Shown: piece by piece, positions 1 to 14,046 of the stretch
How the letters are laid out: each line of letters begins with the position of its first letter
Numbering within the stretch: position 1 is the stretch's first letter
Assembly (NCBI RefSeq): GCF_964019515.1
Contig: NZ_OZ026452.1
Coordinates: 186,001 to 250,000, forward strand
DNA: 64,000 nucleotides
Direction: 5' to 3'
Source: Serratia symbiotica (Periphyllus acericola)
GTDB lineage: Bacteria; Pseudomonadota; Gammaproteobacteria; Enterobacterales; Enterobacteriaceae
The notes under the pieces: model-generated
Seen by the model: only the letters and a program-made list of their open reading frames with translations
Databases searched by the model: none
Told to the model about the DNA's origin: nothing
Position numbers and translations under genes: made by a program

Positions 1-459
<459 letters not shown>

Positions 460-479
460 TAGAGTGAGTAGCTGGTTAT

Positions 480-1899
<1,420 letters not shown>

Positions 1900-1913
1900 G
1901 GCAGGGTTGACTT

Positions 1914-2219
1914 ATGGCTAAGCAATCAATGAAAGCACGCGAAGTCAAGCGCGTGAAATTAGCTGGCAAGTTCTTTGCAAAACGCGCTGAACTGAAAGCT
2001 ATTATCTCTGATATGAACGCATCCGAAGAAGATCGTTGGAATGCAGTCCTCAAGCTGCAAACTCTGCCGCGTGATTCCAGCCCATCTCGTCAGCGCAATC
2101 GCTGCCGCCAAACTGGTCGTCCACATGGTTATGTGGGCAAATTCGGGTTGAGCCGTATCAAGCTGCGTGAAGCCGCTATGCGCGGTGAAGTACCAGGCTT
2201 GAATAAGGCTAGCTGGTAA
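1914..2219 (+). CDS. rpsN: 30S ribosomal protein S14
   Basis: A 101-residue protein of the 30S head. It is the long, zinc-independent form: the C-terminal block [14 protein letters not shown] lacks the paired CxxC of zinc-type S14. It starts 14 bp after rplE and is followed by rpsH. It is intact. Confidence 0.98.
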   Translation: MAKQSMKAREVKRVKLAGKFFAKRAELKAIISDMNASEEDRWNAVLKLQTLPRDSSPSRQRNRCRQTGRPHGYVGKFGLSRIKLREAAMRGEVPGLNKASW

Positions 2220-2243
2220 TTACCAATTGAATCACGGGAGTAA

Positions 2244-2642
<399 letters not shown>

Positions 2643-2656
2643 ATCGGGAGGAAAGA

Positions 2657-3190
2657 ATGTCTCGTGTTGCAAAAGCACCCGTCGTCATTCCTGTCGGCGT
2701 AGAGGTAAAACTCAACGGTCAGGTTATTTCGATTAAGGGTAAGAACGGCGAGCTGACTCGTACTGTCCACGACGCCGTTATCGTAAAGCAAGCAGCTAAT
2801 GCGCTGAATTTTGCTCCGCGCGAAGGTTTTGCTAACGCTTGGGCCCAAGCGGGTACTACGCGTGCACTGCTGAACGCAATGGTGGTTGGTGTTACCGAAG
2901 GCTTCACCAAGAAGCTTCAACTGGTAGGTGTTGGTTATCGTGCTGCTGTAAAAGGCAACGTGGTGAATTTGGCTCTGGGCTTCTCTCACCCAATCGAACA
3001 TCAGTTGCCAGCAGGTATCACTGCTGAATGCCCAAGCCAAACTGAAATCGTGCTGAAAGGCGTTGATAAGCAGGTTATTGGCCAGGCTGCTGCAGATCTG
3101 CGTGCCTACCGCCGTCCTGAGCCTTATAAAGGCAAGGGTGTCCGTTACGCCGACGAAGTCGTGCGTACCAAAGAGGCTAAGAAGAAGTAA
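2657..3190 (+). CDS. rplF: 50S ribosomal protein L6
   Basis: A 177-residue protein with two alpha-beta domains that binds near the sarcin-ricin loop and the factor-binding site. The C-terminal signature [16 protein letters not shown] is present. It lies 14 bp after rpsH and 9 bp before rplR, the usual order and spacing. It is intact. Confidence 0.98.
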   Translation: MSRVAKAPVVIPVGVEVKLNGQVISIKGKNGELTRTVHDAVIVKQAANALNFAPREGFANAWAQAGTTRALLNAMVVGVTEGFTKKLQLVGVGYRAAVKGNVVNLALGFSHPIEHQLPAGITAECPSQTEIVLKGVDKQVIGQAAADLRAYRRPEPYKGKGVRYADEVVRTKEAKKK

Positions 3191-4068
<878 letters not shown>

Positions 4069-4073
4069 TGACC

Positions 4074-4253
4074 GTGGCTAAGACTATAAAAGTAACACAA
4101 GTTCGCAGCTCTATTGGCCGTCTACCGAAGCATAAAGCTACACTGCTCGGTCTGGGTCTGCGTCGTATTGGTCACACCGTAGAGCGCGAGGATACTCCTT
4201 CTTTACGCGGTATGATCAACCTGGTTTCCTACATGGTTAAAGTTGAGGAGTAA
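4074..4253 (+). CDS. rpmD: 50S ribosomal protein L30
   Basis: A 59-residue protein ([20 protein letters not shown]...) of the large subunit. The GTG at 4074 is chosen because it gives the same N-terminus as the E. coli protein; the ATG at 4068 would add two residues and overlap the rpsE stop. It sits between rpsE and rplO with the usual tight spacing. It is intact. Confidence 0.95.
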   Translation: MAKTIKVTQVRSSIGRLPKHKATLLGLGLRRIGHTVEREDTPSLRGMINLVSYMVKVEE

Positions 4254-4256
4254 CAG

Positions 4257-4691
4257 ATGCGTTTAAATACTCTGTCTCCGGCTGAAGGTGCCAAGCATGC
4301 GCCGAAACGCGTAGGTCGTGGTATTGGTTCTGGCCTGGGTAAAACCGGCGGCCGTGGTCACAAAGGTCAGAAGTCTCGTGCTGGTGGTGGCGTACGTCGT
4401 GGTTTTGAAGGTGGTCAGATACCTCTGTACCGTCGTTTGCCGAAATTCGGCTTCACTTCACGCAAAGCGATGATCACGGAAGAAGTTCGTCTGTCTGAAC
4501 TGGCTCTAGTTGAAGTCGATGTTATCGACCTGAATACGTTGAAAGCCGCTAACGTTGTTGGTATCCAAATCGAGTTCGTGAAAATTATACTTTCTGGTGA
4601 AATAGCTCGTCCGGTTACCCTGCGTGGTCTGCGTGTCACCAAAGGCGCTCGTGCTGCTATCGAGGCTGCTGGCGGTAACATTGAGGAATAA
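4257..4691 (+). CDS. rplO: 50S ribosomal protein L15
   Basis: A 144-residue late-assembly protein of the large subunit. It has the glycine- and basic-rich N-terminal extension that threads through 23S rRNA ([19 protein letters not shown]) and a compact C-terminal domain. It starts 3 bp after rpmD and lies 8 bp before secY. It is intact. Confidence 0.98.
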   Translation: MRLNTLSPAEGAKHAPKRVGRGIGSGLGKTGGRGHKGQKSRAGGGVRRGFEGGQIPLYRRLPKFGFTSRKAMITEEVRLSELALVEVDVIDLNTLKAANVVGIQIEFVKIILSGEIARPVTLRGLRVTKGARAAIEAAGGNIEE

Positions 4692-4699
4692 GTGAGCTG

Positions 4700-6031
4700 A
4701 TGGCTAAGCAACCAGGATTAGATTTTCAAAGTGCTAAAGGCGGGCTAGGTGAGCTGAAGCGCAGACTTTTGTTTGTCATTGGCGCGCTCATTGTCTTCCG
4801 TATCGGTTCTTTTATTCCGATTCCTGGTATTGATGCCACTGTGCTTGCAAAATTGCTTGAGCAGCAGAGAGGCACTATCATTGAAATGTTCAACATGTTC
4901 TCTGGTGGTGCCCTCAGCCGTGCTTCTATATTTGCATTGGGTATCATGCCGTATATTTCGGCGTCGATCATTATCCAACTGCTAACGGTGGTTCACCCAG
5001 CCTTGGCGGAAATCAAGAAAGAAGGGGAAGCTGGCCGTCGCAAGATTAGCAATTACACCCGTTACGGTACGCTGGTGTTGGCCATATTCCAGTCGATCGG
5101 TATTGCTACCGGTCTGCCTAATATGCCTGGCATGCAGGGCCTGGTAATGAATCCAGGCTTTGCATTCTACTTTACTGCGGTTGTGAGCCTGGTAACCGGG
5201 ACGATGTTCCTGATGTGGCTGGGTGAGCAGATTACTGAGCGCGGTATCGGTAATGGTATCTCGATCATCATTTTCGCGGGTATTGTAGCGGGACTTCCGC
5301 CAGCAGTAGCCCATACTATTGAGCAAGCCAGGCAAGGTGACCTGCATTTCCTCTTGTTACTGCTGGTTGCAGTATTGATGTTTGTAGTAACCTTCTTCGT
5401 TGTTTTCATAGAGCGTGGTCAACGCCGTATCGTCATTAACTATGCGAAACGTCAACAAGGTCGTCGTGTTTATGCTGCACAGAGCACACACTTACCGTTG
5501 AAAGTGAACATGGCGGGCGTAATACCAGCAATTTTCGCTTCCAGCATTATTCTGTTCCCGGCCACGATTGCGTCTTGGTTTGGGGGCGGTACCGGTTGGA
5601 ACTGGCTGACAACGGTCTCGTTGTATTTGCAGCCAGGGCAACCGCTTTATGTGTTACTCTATGCGTCTGCAATCATCTTCTTCTGTTTCTTTTACACGGC
5701 GTTGGTTTTCAACCCGCGCGAGACAGCAGATAACCTGAGTAAGTCCGGTGCCTTCGTACCAGGAATTCGTCCGGGAGAGCAAACGGCGAAGTACATCGAT
5801 AAAGTTATGACGCGTTTAACATTTGTTGGCGCGATATATATTACCTTTGTCTGCCTAATCCCGGAGTTCATGCGTGATGCAATGAAAGTACCATTCTACT
5901 TTGGTGGTACCTCGCTACTGATTGTGGTTGTCGTCATAATGGACTTTATTGCTCAAGTGCAAACTCTGATTATGTCAAGTCAGTACCAGTCGGCATTGAA
6001 GAAAGCAAATCTGAAAGGTTATAACCGCTAG
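4700..6031 (+). CDS. secY: Preprotein translocase channel SecY
   Basis: A 443-residue inner-membrane protein, the same length as E. coli SecY, with ten hydrophobic segments. It forms the SecYEG channel for Sec-dependent export and membrane insertion. The first segment ([21 protein letters not shown]) and plug region are present, and the cytoplasmic loops carry basic residues for SecA and ribosome contact. It lies in the usual place in the spc operon and is intact. Confidence 0.98.
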   Translation: MAKQPGLDFQSAKGGLGELKRRLLFVIGALIVFRIGSFIPIPGIDATVLAKLLEQQRGTIIEMFNMFSGGALSRASIFALGIMPYISASIIIQLLTVVHPALAEIKKEGEAGRRKISNYTRYGTLVLAIFQSIGIATGLPNMPGMQGLVMNPGFAFYFTAVVSLVTGTMFLMWLGEQITERGIGNGISIIIFAGIVAGLPPAVAHTIEQARQGDLHFLLLLLVAVLMFVVTFFVVFIERGQRRIVINYAKRQQGRRVYAAQSTHLPLKVNMAGVIPAIFASSIILFPATIASWFGGGTGWNWLTTVSLYLQPGQPLYVLLYASAIIFFCFFYTALVFNPRETADNLSKSGAFVPGIRPGEQTAKYIDKVMTRLTFVGAIYITFVCLIPEFMRDAMKVPFYFGGTSLLIVVVVIMDFIAQVQTLIMSSQYQSALKKANLKGYNR

Positions 6032-6181
<150 letters not shown>

Positions 6182-6335
6182 TTATCTCGCATATTTTTCT
6201 TGCAAAGTTAGGTTGAGCTGGCTAGATTGGCCGGCCAATCTTTTGTATGTAGCTGCAATGCTATTTTAGTATCCTGAAAACGGGCTTTTCAGAATGGTGT
6301 TGCTGTATAAGCTGTATAAATAGTAGGAGTGCATA
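6182..6335 (+). promoter_or_regulatory. alpha operon leader with S4 control region
   Basis: The gap before rpsM follows the E. coli alpha leader closely. A GC-rich hairpin around GGCTAGATTGGCCGGCC is followed by a T-rich stretch. Then ATCCTGAAAACGGGCTTTTCAG (about 6271-6292) and the region up to the GTG start correspond to the mRNA pseudoknot that ribosomal protein S4 binds to repress the operon. Homology is from memory; the fold was not computed. Confidence 0.65.
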
Positions 6336-6692
6336 GTGGCCCGTATAGCAGGCATTAACATTCCTGATCATAAACATACCGTAATCGCATTAACGTCGAT
6401 CTTCGGAATCGGTAAAACCCGTTCACAGTCCATCTGTGCCTCTACGGGTACTGCTGAAAATGTTAAGATCAGTGAGCTGTCTGAAGAGCAAATTGAACAA
6501 CTGCGCGAAGCAGTTGCCAAATTTACTGCTGAAGGTGATTTGCGTCGTGAAGTTACCCTGAGCATAAAGCGTCTGATGGATCTTGGTACATATCGTGGTT
6601 TGCGTCATCGTCGTGGTCTGCCAGTTCGCGGTCAGCGTACTAAGACCAACGCACGTACCCGTAAGGGTCCGCGTAAAACGATCAAGAAGTAA
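6336..6692 (+). CDS. rpsM: 30S ribosomal protein S13
   Basis: A 118-residue protein of the 30S head that contacts the P-site tRNA and forms bridges to L5. It uses a GTG start after TAGTAGGAGTGCATA, as in E. coli, where this start is inside the S4-controlled pseudoknot. The C-terminal basic tail ([18 protein letters not shown]) is complete. It is the first gene of the alpha operon. Confidence 0.98.
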   Translation: MARIAGINIPDHKHTVIALTSIFGIGKTRSQSICASTGTAENVKISELSEEQIEQLREAVAKFTAEGDLRREVTLSIKRLMDLGTYRGLRHRRGLPVRGQRTKTNARTRKGPRKTIKK

Positions 6693-6705
6693 TCGGGGTG
6701 ATTGA

Positions 6706-7752
<1,047 letters not shown>

Positions 7753-7778
7753 AGCTTGAGTTTCAAAGAGAGGACACA

Positions 7779-8768
7779 ATGCAGGGTTCTGTGACAGAGT
7801 TTCTAAAACCGCGCCTGGTAGATATCGAGCAAATTAGTTCGACGCACGCCAAGGTGACCCTTGAGCCTTTAGAGCGTGGCTTTGGCCATACTCTTGGCAA
7901 CGCACTGCGCCGTATTCTGCTTTCATCTATGCCGGGTTGCGCGGTGACCGAGGTTGAGATTGATGGTGTACTGCATGAGTACAGCACAAAAGAAGGAGTA
8001 CAGGAAGATATCCTGGAGATCCTGCTCAACCTGAAAGGGCTGGCGGTGAGAGTTCAAGGAAAAGACGAAGTTATTCTTACCCTGAATAAATCTGGCATTG
8101 GCCCTGTGACCGCTGCCGATATCACCCATGATGGTGATGTCGAAATCGTCAAGCCGCAGCATATAATCTGCCATTTGACCGATGAAAACGCTGCTATCAG
8201 TATGCGTATCAAAGTTCAGCGTGGCCGTGGTTATGTGCCGGCCTCTGCCCGAATTCATTCGGAAGAAGATGAGCATCCGATTGGTCGTCTGTTGGTTGAT
8301 GCCTGCTTTAGCCCTGTAGAGCGTATTGCCTACAATGTTAAAGCAGCGCGTGTAGAACAGCGTACTGACTTGGACAAGCTGGTAATCGAGATGGAAACCA
8401 ATGGCGCGATCGATCCTGAAGAGTCGATCCGCCGTGCGGCTACCATTCTGGCTGAACAACTTGAAGCTTTCGTTGATCTGCGTGATGTACGTCACCCGGA
8501 AGTAAAAGAAGAGAAACCAGAGTTCGATCCAATCCTGCTGCGTCCTGTTGACGATCTGGAATTGACTGTCCGCTCTGCTAACTGCCTCAAGGCAGAAGCT
8601 ATCCACTACATCGGTGATCTGGTACAGCGTACCGAGGTTGAGTTGCTGAAAACGCCGAACCTGGGTAAAAAGTCTCTCACTGAGATTAAAGACGTGCTGG
8701 CCTCACGGGGTTTGTCTCTGGGCATGCGCCTGGAAAACTGGCCGCCGGCAAGCATTGCTGACGAGTAA
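7779..8768 (+). CDS. rpoA: RNA polymerase alpha subunit
   Basis: A 329-residue protein, the standard length. The N-terminal domain (about 1-235) carries the dimerisation and core-assembly region with [16 protein letters not shown] flexible linker leads to the C-terminal domain (about 250-329), whose [23 protein letters not shown] and [14 protein letters not shown] blocks bind UP elements and activators. It sits between rpsD and rplQ and is intact. Confidence 0.98.
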
Positions 8769-8787
8769 CCGGCGGATCACAGGTTAA

Positions 8788-9201
<414 letters not shown>

Positions 9202-9210
9202 TCTGTAGAC

Positions 9211-9246
9211 GCGTAAAAAAACCGGGCAAGCCTGGTTTTTTTACGC
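9211..9246 (+). terminator. Rho-independent terminator of the alpha operon
   Basis: A near-perfect inverted repeat of 36 bp: GCGTAAAAAAACC pairs with GGTTTTTTTACGC around a small GC-rich inner stem. The T run lies on the 3' arm, and the A run gives a T run on the other strand, so it could work in both directions. It starts 10 bp after the rplQ stop. Confidence 0.9.
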
Positions 9247-9342
9247 CTAAATTCCCATTGATCTTAAGCTACCCATCCCTTTAACTAAGTCGACATGATA
9301 TCTAAGTGTGTTGCAGGGTAAATTTATCTGGGAGGAAAAGTG

Positions 9343-9774
9343 ATGTTCAAAATCGGTCAATTGGCGAAGCTCGCTGACATAACTCCGGATACGATACGCT
9401 ACTATGAGAAGTAAGGCATGATGGATCATAATGTCCGTACAGCAGGAGGCTATCGGCTGTATAGCAATCAGGATCTGCAACGTCTACGTTTTATCCGCTA
9501 TGCCAAACAATTAAGTGTTACGCTAGAGATGATCGCCGAACTGTTGTCAATCCGCATCGACCCAGAGCATCATACCTCCAAGGAGTCGAAGTCTATCGTT
9601 GATGCTCGCTTGAATGATGTTGAAAACAAGTTGGCTGAGTTAACCCGGATGTATGGATCCCTGAAGCGGTTGAGCGATGCCTGTTGCTGTGCCGCCCACT
9701 CCAGTAACTATTGTTCTATCCTTGAGGCGCTGGAACAGGGTGCCAGAGATGAAAAGTGCGAAAAAGACCACTGA
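9343..9774 (+). pseudogene. zntR: Zinc-responsive MerR-family regulator ZntR, nonsense mutant
   Basis: From the ATG at 9343 the frame reads MFKIGQLAKLADITPDTIRYYEK and then TAA (9412-9414). It then resumes in the same frame through GGYRLYSNQDLQRLRFIRYAK to DACCCAAHSSNYCSILEALEQG. Relative to E. coli ZntR, codon 24 (Gln, CAA) has become TAA. The helix-turn-helix, the coiled coil and the C-terminal metal-binding cysteines are otherwise preserved. In free-living relatives ZntR activates the zinc exporter gene zntA. An ATG at 9418 could restart translation but would lose half the DNA-binding domain. The yhdN gene normally between rplQ and zntR is absent. Confidence 0.9.
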
Positions 9775-9849
9775 GGAGCCTTTAATTTTTACATGGACGA
9801 CAATATCAACGGCACACTTTATAATGATACTTTTAATATGGTTATTGCC

Positions 9850-9966
9850 GTGACGAAATACCGCCATACCAAAGGTCAGATTCAGGATAACGCCATTGAG
9901 GCGCTGCTGTATGATCCATTATTCCACCAACGTGTGGAGAGGAAAATCAAAGCGAAAGGCAGCTAA
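9850..9966 (+). pseudogene. arfA: Ribosome-rescue factor ArfA, truncated at codon 39
   Basis: Reading from GTG 9850 gives [20 protein letters not shown], closely matching the N-terminus of ArfA. The frame stops at TAA 9964 where E. coli has Tyr39, and recognisable sequence (KDKH, WEAGGK) follows the stop in frame. ArfA recruits RF2 to ribosomes stalled without a stop codon. In E. coli the functional product is a truncated form of roughly 55 residues, so 38 residues probably lack the C-terminal segment that enters the mRNA channel. The position after zntR matches the ancestral order; mscL, normally next, is missing. Confidence 0.8.
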
Positions 9967-10007
9967 CGGCGTAAAGACAAACACGCATGGGAGGCAGGTG
10001 GAAAGTA

Positions 10008-10079
10008 GAGACTGTGATTTAAATTGTTTAATTGCCTGTTTTTGATATGTTCACTCCAGTAACGGATACAGGAAAATGT
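10008..10079 (+). mobile_element. Left end of an IS256-type element (remnant)
   Basis: About 70 bp (GAGACTGTGATTTAAATTG..., then GATATGTTC and ACAGGAAAAT) that match, with some substitutions, the left end of the larger IS remnant at 54512. The transposase gene that should follow is absent. Only the outer end remains, joined to unrelated DNA. Between 10080 and the IS at 10232 no gene was recognised. Confidence 0.7.
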
Positions 10080-10231
10080 AGTGGATCACAAAATAAGGTG
10101 TGTGATTCATAGACATCGTTTCAATTTTTTCAGCTCAAGTTCAAGCTTGTAATTCCGTTCCTGTATTGCCCATGTGACTGACAGACGCGCGTTATTTTGA
10201 GCCTCGGCGCTGGTGCTTGCACGATAATATG

Positions 10232-11309
10232 GGCGTTGTTGAATAAATCAGATTTAGAATAAAGAGTCCCCTTAATGGGCATCTTTCTGGCAAGGCGTAC
10301 ACTTTCTGGCATACCGGCGAGCGGCATCTTGTTTAATGCACAGATTATGGCCAGTGCCTCTGCAACTTGCCCATCATAATCTCGCAGCGACAGGTGACCA
10401 CCAAATAGCTGTTTTACTCTGTACCTCGCTGTTGCCGCTATCGAACGTCGGTGGTAGCCTGTGATACTTTTCCACCGTGTGTTTTCTCCGGTAAGGCGCT
10501 GGTTCGCCACCGCTTGATTTTGCTCTGCATAGTCTGCCGACCAATAACGGGCTCCGCTTCTGGGCGGTATTAACGCCTTGAGCTTCTTGCCCCTTAACTC
10601 ATCATCACACACTCGCGTATCCTAAGCCCGATCCGCCGAGGCGACTTTGATTTTACGGTACCTCTGACGGATGAGACCTGGGAAGGCTTCGGTATCGGTG
10701 ACATTGCTCAAAGAAAGGTCAGCACAGATGACCTCATGTGTTTCTGTATCTACGGCCAAATGCAGTTTTCGCCAGATCCGCCGTTTTTCCTGACCGTATT
10801 TTTTTGCCATCCACTCGCCTTCACCCAACACGTTAAGCCCGCTAGAGTCGATAACGAGGTGCGCAATTTCACCCGGCGTTGGGGTTTTAAACGGGACATG
10901 GCCGGACTTTGCCCGCTTACTGATGCAGGTGTCGTCCGGGCAGTTCAACGGCACTTTGATCAGTGTGACAATGGAGTCGACAAAGCCCTGTAGGGCGCGA
11001 AGTGTCAGGCCGAAAATCCGTTTCAGCATCAATACGCTGGTGATTGCCATATCGGAATAATGTGGTGGGCGACCACGCAGAGAAGGTTTTGCCTCGCAGT
11101 ACCAGGCGTGAAGTGCCGTTTCATCCCCCCAGCAAGTGAGTCAACCCCGAGTGATAAGGGCGTTGTTGTAAGCCTTCCAGTTGGTGATGTTGAACTTTTT
11201 CTGGGCCACGGAATGTCGCTATTTTGACAGAAGGAGAGTGATATGATGACAGCAAGGAGAGTTATCTGATCCTCGTGCCGGCCAAATATTCAATTTATTC
11301 AACAACGCC
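10232..11309 (-). mobile_element. IS903-type (IS5 family) insertion sequence, copy A
   Basis: Ends are GGCGTTGTTGAATAAATC and its inverse, about 18-bp inverted repeats like those of IS903. The copy is about 1.08 kb with its transposase on the minus strand. The nine bases on each side (GATAATATG and GTTATGAAT) do not match, so no target duplication is left and the flanks were probably rearranged. It is the downstream neighbour of the sit operon. Confidence 0.9.
10283..11209 (-). pseudogene. IS903-type transposase, copy A
   Basis: The frame reads from a GTG (11209) and is stopped by TGA near the N-terminus (serine codon in GSLTF changed), then by the family-wide TAG at 10622-10624 (codon 196). 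The Tyr-x2-Arg-x3-Glu-x6-Lys motif has Ala in place of Glu (SIAATARY). The normal stop after RLA is also lost, so the second frame runs out of the element to 10130. The gene is inactive. Confidence 0.9.
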
Positions 11310-11434
11310 GTTATGAATATCAAAAAGGGTTTATCTGTCGGGTCAAGGGAAGGAAAGAAGGCGCTGGACGAGTTTCAGCGACATAGACCGATTAGGTTAG
11401 AGTTGCGCGGTGGCAAGTACACGCCGCGCTGTTA

Positions 11435-12295
11435 TCAGAGTGTATCTTTGAGCAATACCTGCTGATGATAATGTAACGGTCGCAGCTTGCTGTAAAGCAA
11501 AGCGATGACGAACAGCATGGCTTGAACGATCACGATGCAGGGGCCGGTAGCGCCGTCGATATAGAAACTGATCAGGGTGCCGAGCACGCAGGAAAATACC
11601 GAAACCAGCGTTGCGACGATCAGCATGCTGTCAAAAATACGGCACAACATAAAGGCAATGATGCCTGGTGCAATCAGCATTGCGATCACTAAAATCACCC
11701 CGACTGCCTGCAACGATGCGACAATGGTCAGCGCCAGTAGGCACAGTAGTCCGTAGTGCAGCAGCTTCACCGGCAGGCCAATCACCCATGCATGATGTGG
11801 GTCAAAGCAGTAAAGCATGAAGTCTTTGCGCTTTAGCACCATTATCACCAGGGTGGCACCAGCGATCAACAGCGTTTGCTTCAATTCACCGTCGGTAATA
11901 CCCAGCATATCGCCGAACAAAATATGGCTCAGGTGCTGATTGGTGTCGATACGTGAAAATAGCACCAGCCCAAAGGCGAACATGCCAGAGAAGACGATGC
12001 CCATTACTGTATCTTCCTTCACCCGGCTGTGCTCTTTCAGGTAGCCAGTAGCCACCGCGCAGAAAATACCGGAAAGAAAGGCACCGATCGCGAGTGGAAT
12101 ACTGAGTACGAACGCTATCACAATGCCTGGCAGCACCGCGTGAGAAATAGCATCTCCCATCAGTGACCAGCCCTTTAGCACCAGATAGCAGGACAGTACT
12201 GCGCAGATCACGCCAGTGGCGATGGCGGCGATAATCGCCCGCTGTATAAACGGGTAAGCGAAAGGTTCACTGAACAGTTGATACAAGTTTTCCAT
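11435..12295 (-). CDS. sitD: Iron/manganese ABC transporter, permease SitD/YfeD
   Basis: A 286-residue inner-membrane permease of the ABC-3 (zinc/manganese/iron) family with about eight hydrophobic segments. The loop LKGWSLMGDAISHAVLPGI is the typical ATPase-contacting region. It pairs with SitC to form the metal channel. Its start at 12295 overlaps the sitC stop by one base. It is last in sitABCD and appears intact. An IS copy lies 125 bp downstream. Confidence 0.93.
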   Translation of the reverse strand: MENLYQLFSEPFAYPFIQRAIIAAIATGVICAVLSCYLVLKGWSLMGDAISHAVLPGIVIAFVLSIPLAIGAFLSGIFCAVATGYLKEHSRVKEDTVMGIVFSGMFAFGLVLFSRIDTNQHLSHILFGDMLGITDGELKQTLLIAGATLVIMVLKRKDFMLYCFDPHHAWVIGLPVKLLHYGLLCLLALTIVASLQAVGVILVIAMLIAPGIIAFMLCRIFDSMLIVATLVSVFSCVLGTLISFYIDGATGPCIVIVQAMLFVIALLYSKLRPLHYHQQVLLKDTL

Positions 12296-13155
12296 CAGTG
12301 TCCCCCAGGGTATTCACGTGCCATACGGCGTTTTGACGCTAGCAAACCGTGCTTGGGGGCAAAGAAGAAAGCCACCAGGAACACTAGCGTTTGCAAGGTC
12401 ACGATCACACCACCAGTGGCACCGTCTAGGAAAAAGCTCAGGTAGGCACCAATACCGCTGGTCAACGCGCCTATAGTGATGGCGAGGAGCACCAACCGGC
12501 TGAAACGGTCAGTCAGTAGATAAGCGGTGGCTCCCGGCGTAATCACCATAGCGATCACCAAGATGGCACCGACGGTTTGCAGTGCGGCTACGGTACAGGC
12601 GCTGAGCAGGCTGAAGAACAAGATCTTAAGGCGCAATGGAGACAGGCCGATCGAAACCGCGTGATTTTCATCAAAGAATACCGCCAGCAGGTCTTTCCAC
12701 AGTAAGCACAGGATCAATAGCGATATGCCGATGATGATTTCAACCTGCTGTACATCTTTGTCGGCGATGCCAAGAATGTTGCCGAAGATAATTGACTGAA
12801 CATTAACCGAAGTCGGATTGAGTGAAACGATCAACAGGCCAACTGCAAAGAAGGTGGAAAAGATAAAGCCGATGATCGCATCTTCACGCAGGCGGGTGAT
12901 GTGGCGGACCAGCGTCATCGCCAGCGCCGCCAGCATGCCAGTAAAGAATGCGCCGACGGCGTAGGGAAGGCCAAGGGCATAGGCACCGGCCACGCCAGGC
13001 ATCACCGAATGCGACAACGCATCACCCATCAGCGACCAGCCTTTCAGCATCAGGTAGGCCGAGAGGAACGCGCAAGCAGCACCGACGATGGCGCTGACCC
13101 AGATGGCTTTTACCATGTAGTTGTAGCTGAAAGGTTGCATTAGGAGTTCCATCAT
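12295..13155 (-). CDS. sitC: Iron/manganese ABC transporter, permease SitC/YfeC
   Basis: A 286-residue ABC-3 permease, paralogous to SitD, with the same LKGWSLMGDALSHSVMPG contact loop and several transmembrane helices. The double ATG start (13155 and 13152) overlaps the TGA of the other reading frame of sitB, as expected if the ancestral sitB stop coupled its translation to sitC. It appears intact. Confidence 0.93.
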   Translation of the reverse strand: MMELLMQPFSYNYMVKAIWVSAIVGAACAFLSAYLMLKGWSLMGDALSHSVMPGVAGAYALGLPYAVGAFFTGMLAALAMTLVRHITRLREDAIIGFIFSTFFAVGLLIVSLNPTSVNVQSIIFGNILGIADKDVQQVEIIIGISLLILCLLWKDLLAVFFDENHAVSIGLSPLRLKILFFSLLSACTVAALQTVGAILVIAMVITPGATAYLLTDRFSRLVLLAITIGALTSGIGAYLSFFLDGATGGVIVTLQTLVFLVAFFFAPKHGLLASKRRMAREYPGGH

Positions 13156-13233
13156 CTGGGGTGTTTCTCCTTTTGCTGGCTTTGTGATGGCGGGTCGTTT
13201 TTGGTATGGCCGTAGAATACTGCTGGCCGTTCT

Positions 13234-14046
13234 TCATCGGTCAACATAGTCACGGTACGCGGAATCGTTATCCTCATGCAGATCCGTCCCAGACAGATTG
13301 ATATGGCGTAGTACACCGCCAAATGCTTGTTCCAGATTGCTTTGGGTAAAGGTGGTTGCTGTCGGCCCGGCGGCCAGCACCGTGCGGTTAATCAGGATCA
13401 CCTGGTCACAGAACTCCGGTACACTGCCGAGGTTGTGGGTGGAAACCAGGATCAGGTGGCCTTCGTCACGCAACGCACGCAGCAGTTCGATAATTGTGTT
13501 TTCAGTTTTGACATCAACGCCGGTGAACGGTTCGTCGAGCAGCAGCACTGTACCCTGTTGAGCCAGCGCCCGCGCCAGGAATACGCGCTTCTTTTGGCCA
13601 CCGGATAGCTCACCAATTTGCCGGGTGCGCAATTCGCTTAACCCAACGCGCTCCAGTGCTTTGTCAACCCGCAACCGATCCTCCTGCGCAGGGATACGCA
13701 GGAAGTTCATCTTGCCGTAACGGCCCATCATTACTACGTATTCTACCAGCACCGGGAAGTTCCAGTCTACCTCCTCGGTTTGCGGTACGTAGGCGATAAG
13801 GTTTTTTTTCAAGGCGTCTGACACTGGCTTTTCACTTAATAGCACCCGTCCAGCAATAGGCCTGACTAGGCCCATGATGCTTTTGAACAACGTGGATTTG
13901 CCACTGCCATTAGCACCGACCAGTGCGCAAATGGAACCACCTCTAAGGGTAAAGTTGGCACTGTGGATCGCGGTATGGCCATTGTTGTAGGTTACCGTCA
14001 CATTGTCCACGCTCAACTCAGGGCGGACAAAAACCTCGCTGGTCAT
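13234..14046 (-). CDS. sitB: Iron/manganese ABC transporter, ATPase SitB/YfeB, C-terminal frameshift
   Basis: The ATPase of the Sit transporter (270 residues). It has Walker [10 protein letters not shown], signature LSGGQKKR, Walker [13 protein letters not shown] and the switch His in STHNLG, so the catalytic core is complete. After about residue 262 the frame ends early at 13234. A neighbouring frame continues as [23 protein letters not shown] and stops at 13152-13154, overlapping the sitC ATG. I infer a recent frameshift that replaced about 35 C-terminal residues and moved the stop 80 bp away from sitC. The core should still hydrolyse ATP. Confidence 0.85.
   Translation of the reverse strand: MTSEVFVRPELSVDNVTVTYNNGHTAIHSANFTLRGGSICALVGANGSGKSTLFKSIMGLVRPIAGRVLLSEKPVSDALKKNLIAYVPQTEEVDWNFPVLVEYVVMMGRYGKMNFLRIPAQEDRLRVDKALERVGLSELRTRQIGELSGGQKKRVFLARALAQQGTVLLLDEPFTGVDVKTENTIIELLRALRDEGHLILVSTHNLGSVPEFCDQVILINRTVLAAGPTATTFTQSNLEQAFGGVLRHINLSGTDLHEDNDSAYRDYVDR

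Noticed and set aside
10130..10230. Continuation of the IS copy A second frame into flanking DNA (QERNYKLELELKKLK)
   Set aside because: It lies outside the IS end and exists only because the transposase stop is lost; no family recognised.
11314..11466. Short plus-strand frame MNIKKGLSVGSREGKKALDEF between IS copy A and sitD
   Set aside because: About 50 codons, no recognised family, overlaps the end of sitD on the other strand and begins right at the IS end; probably chance or a fragment.
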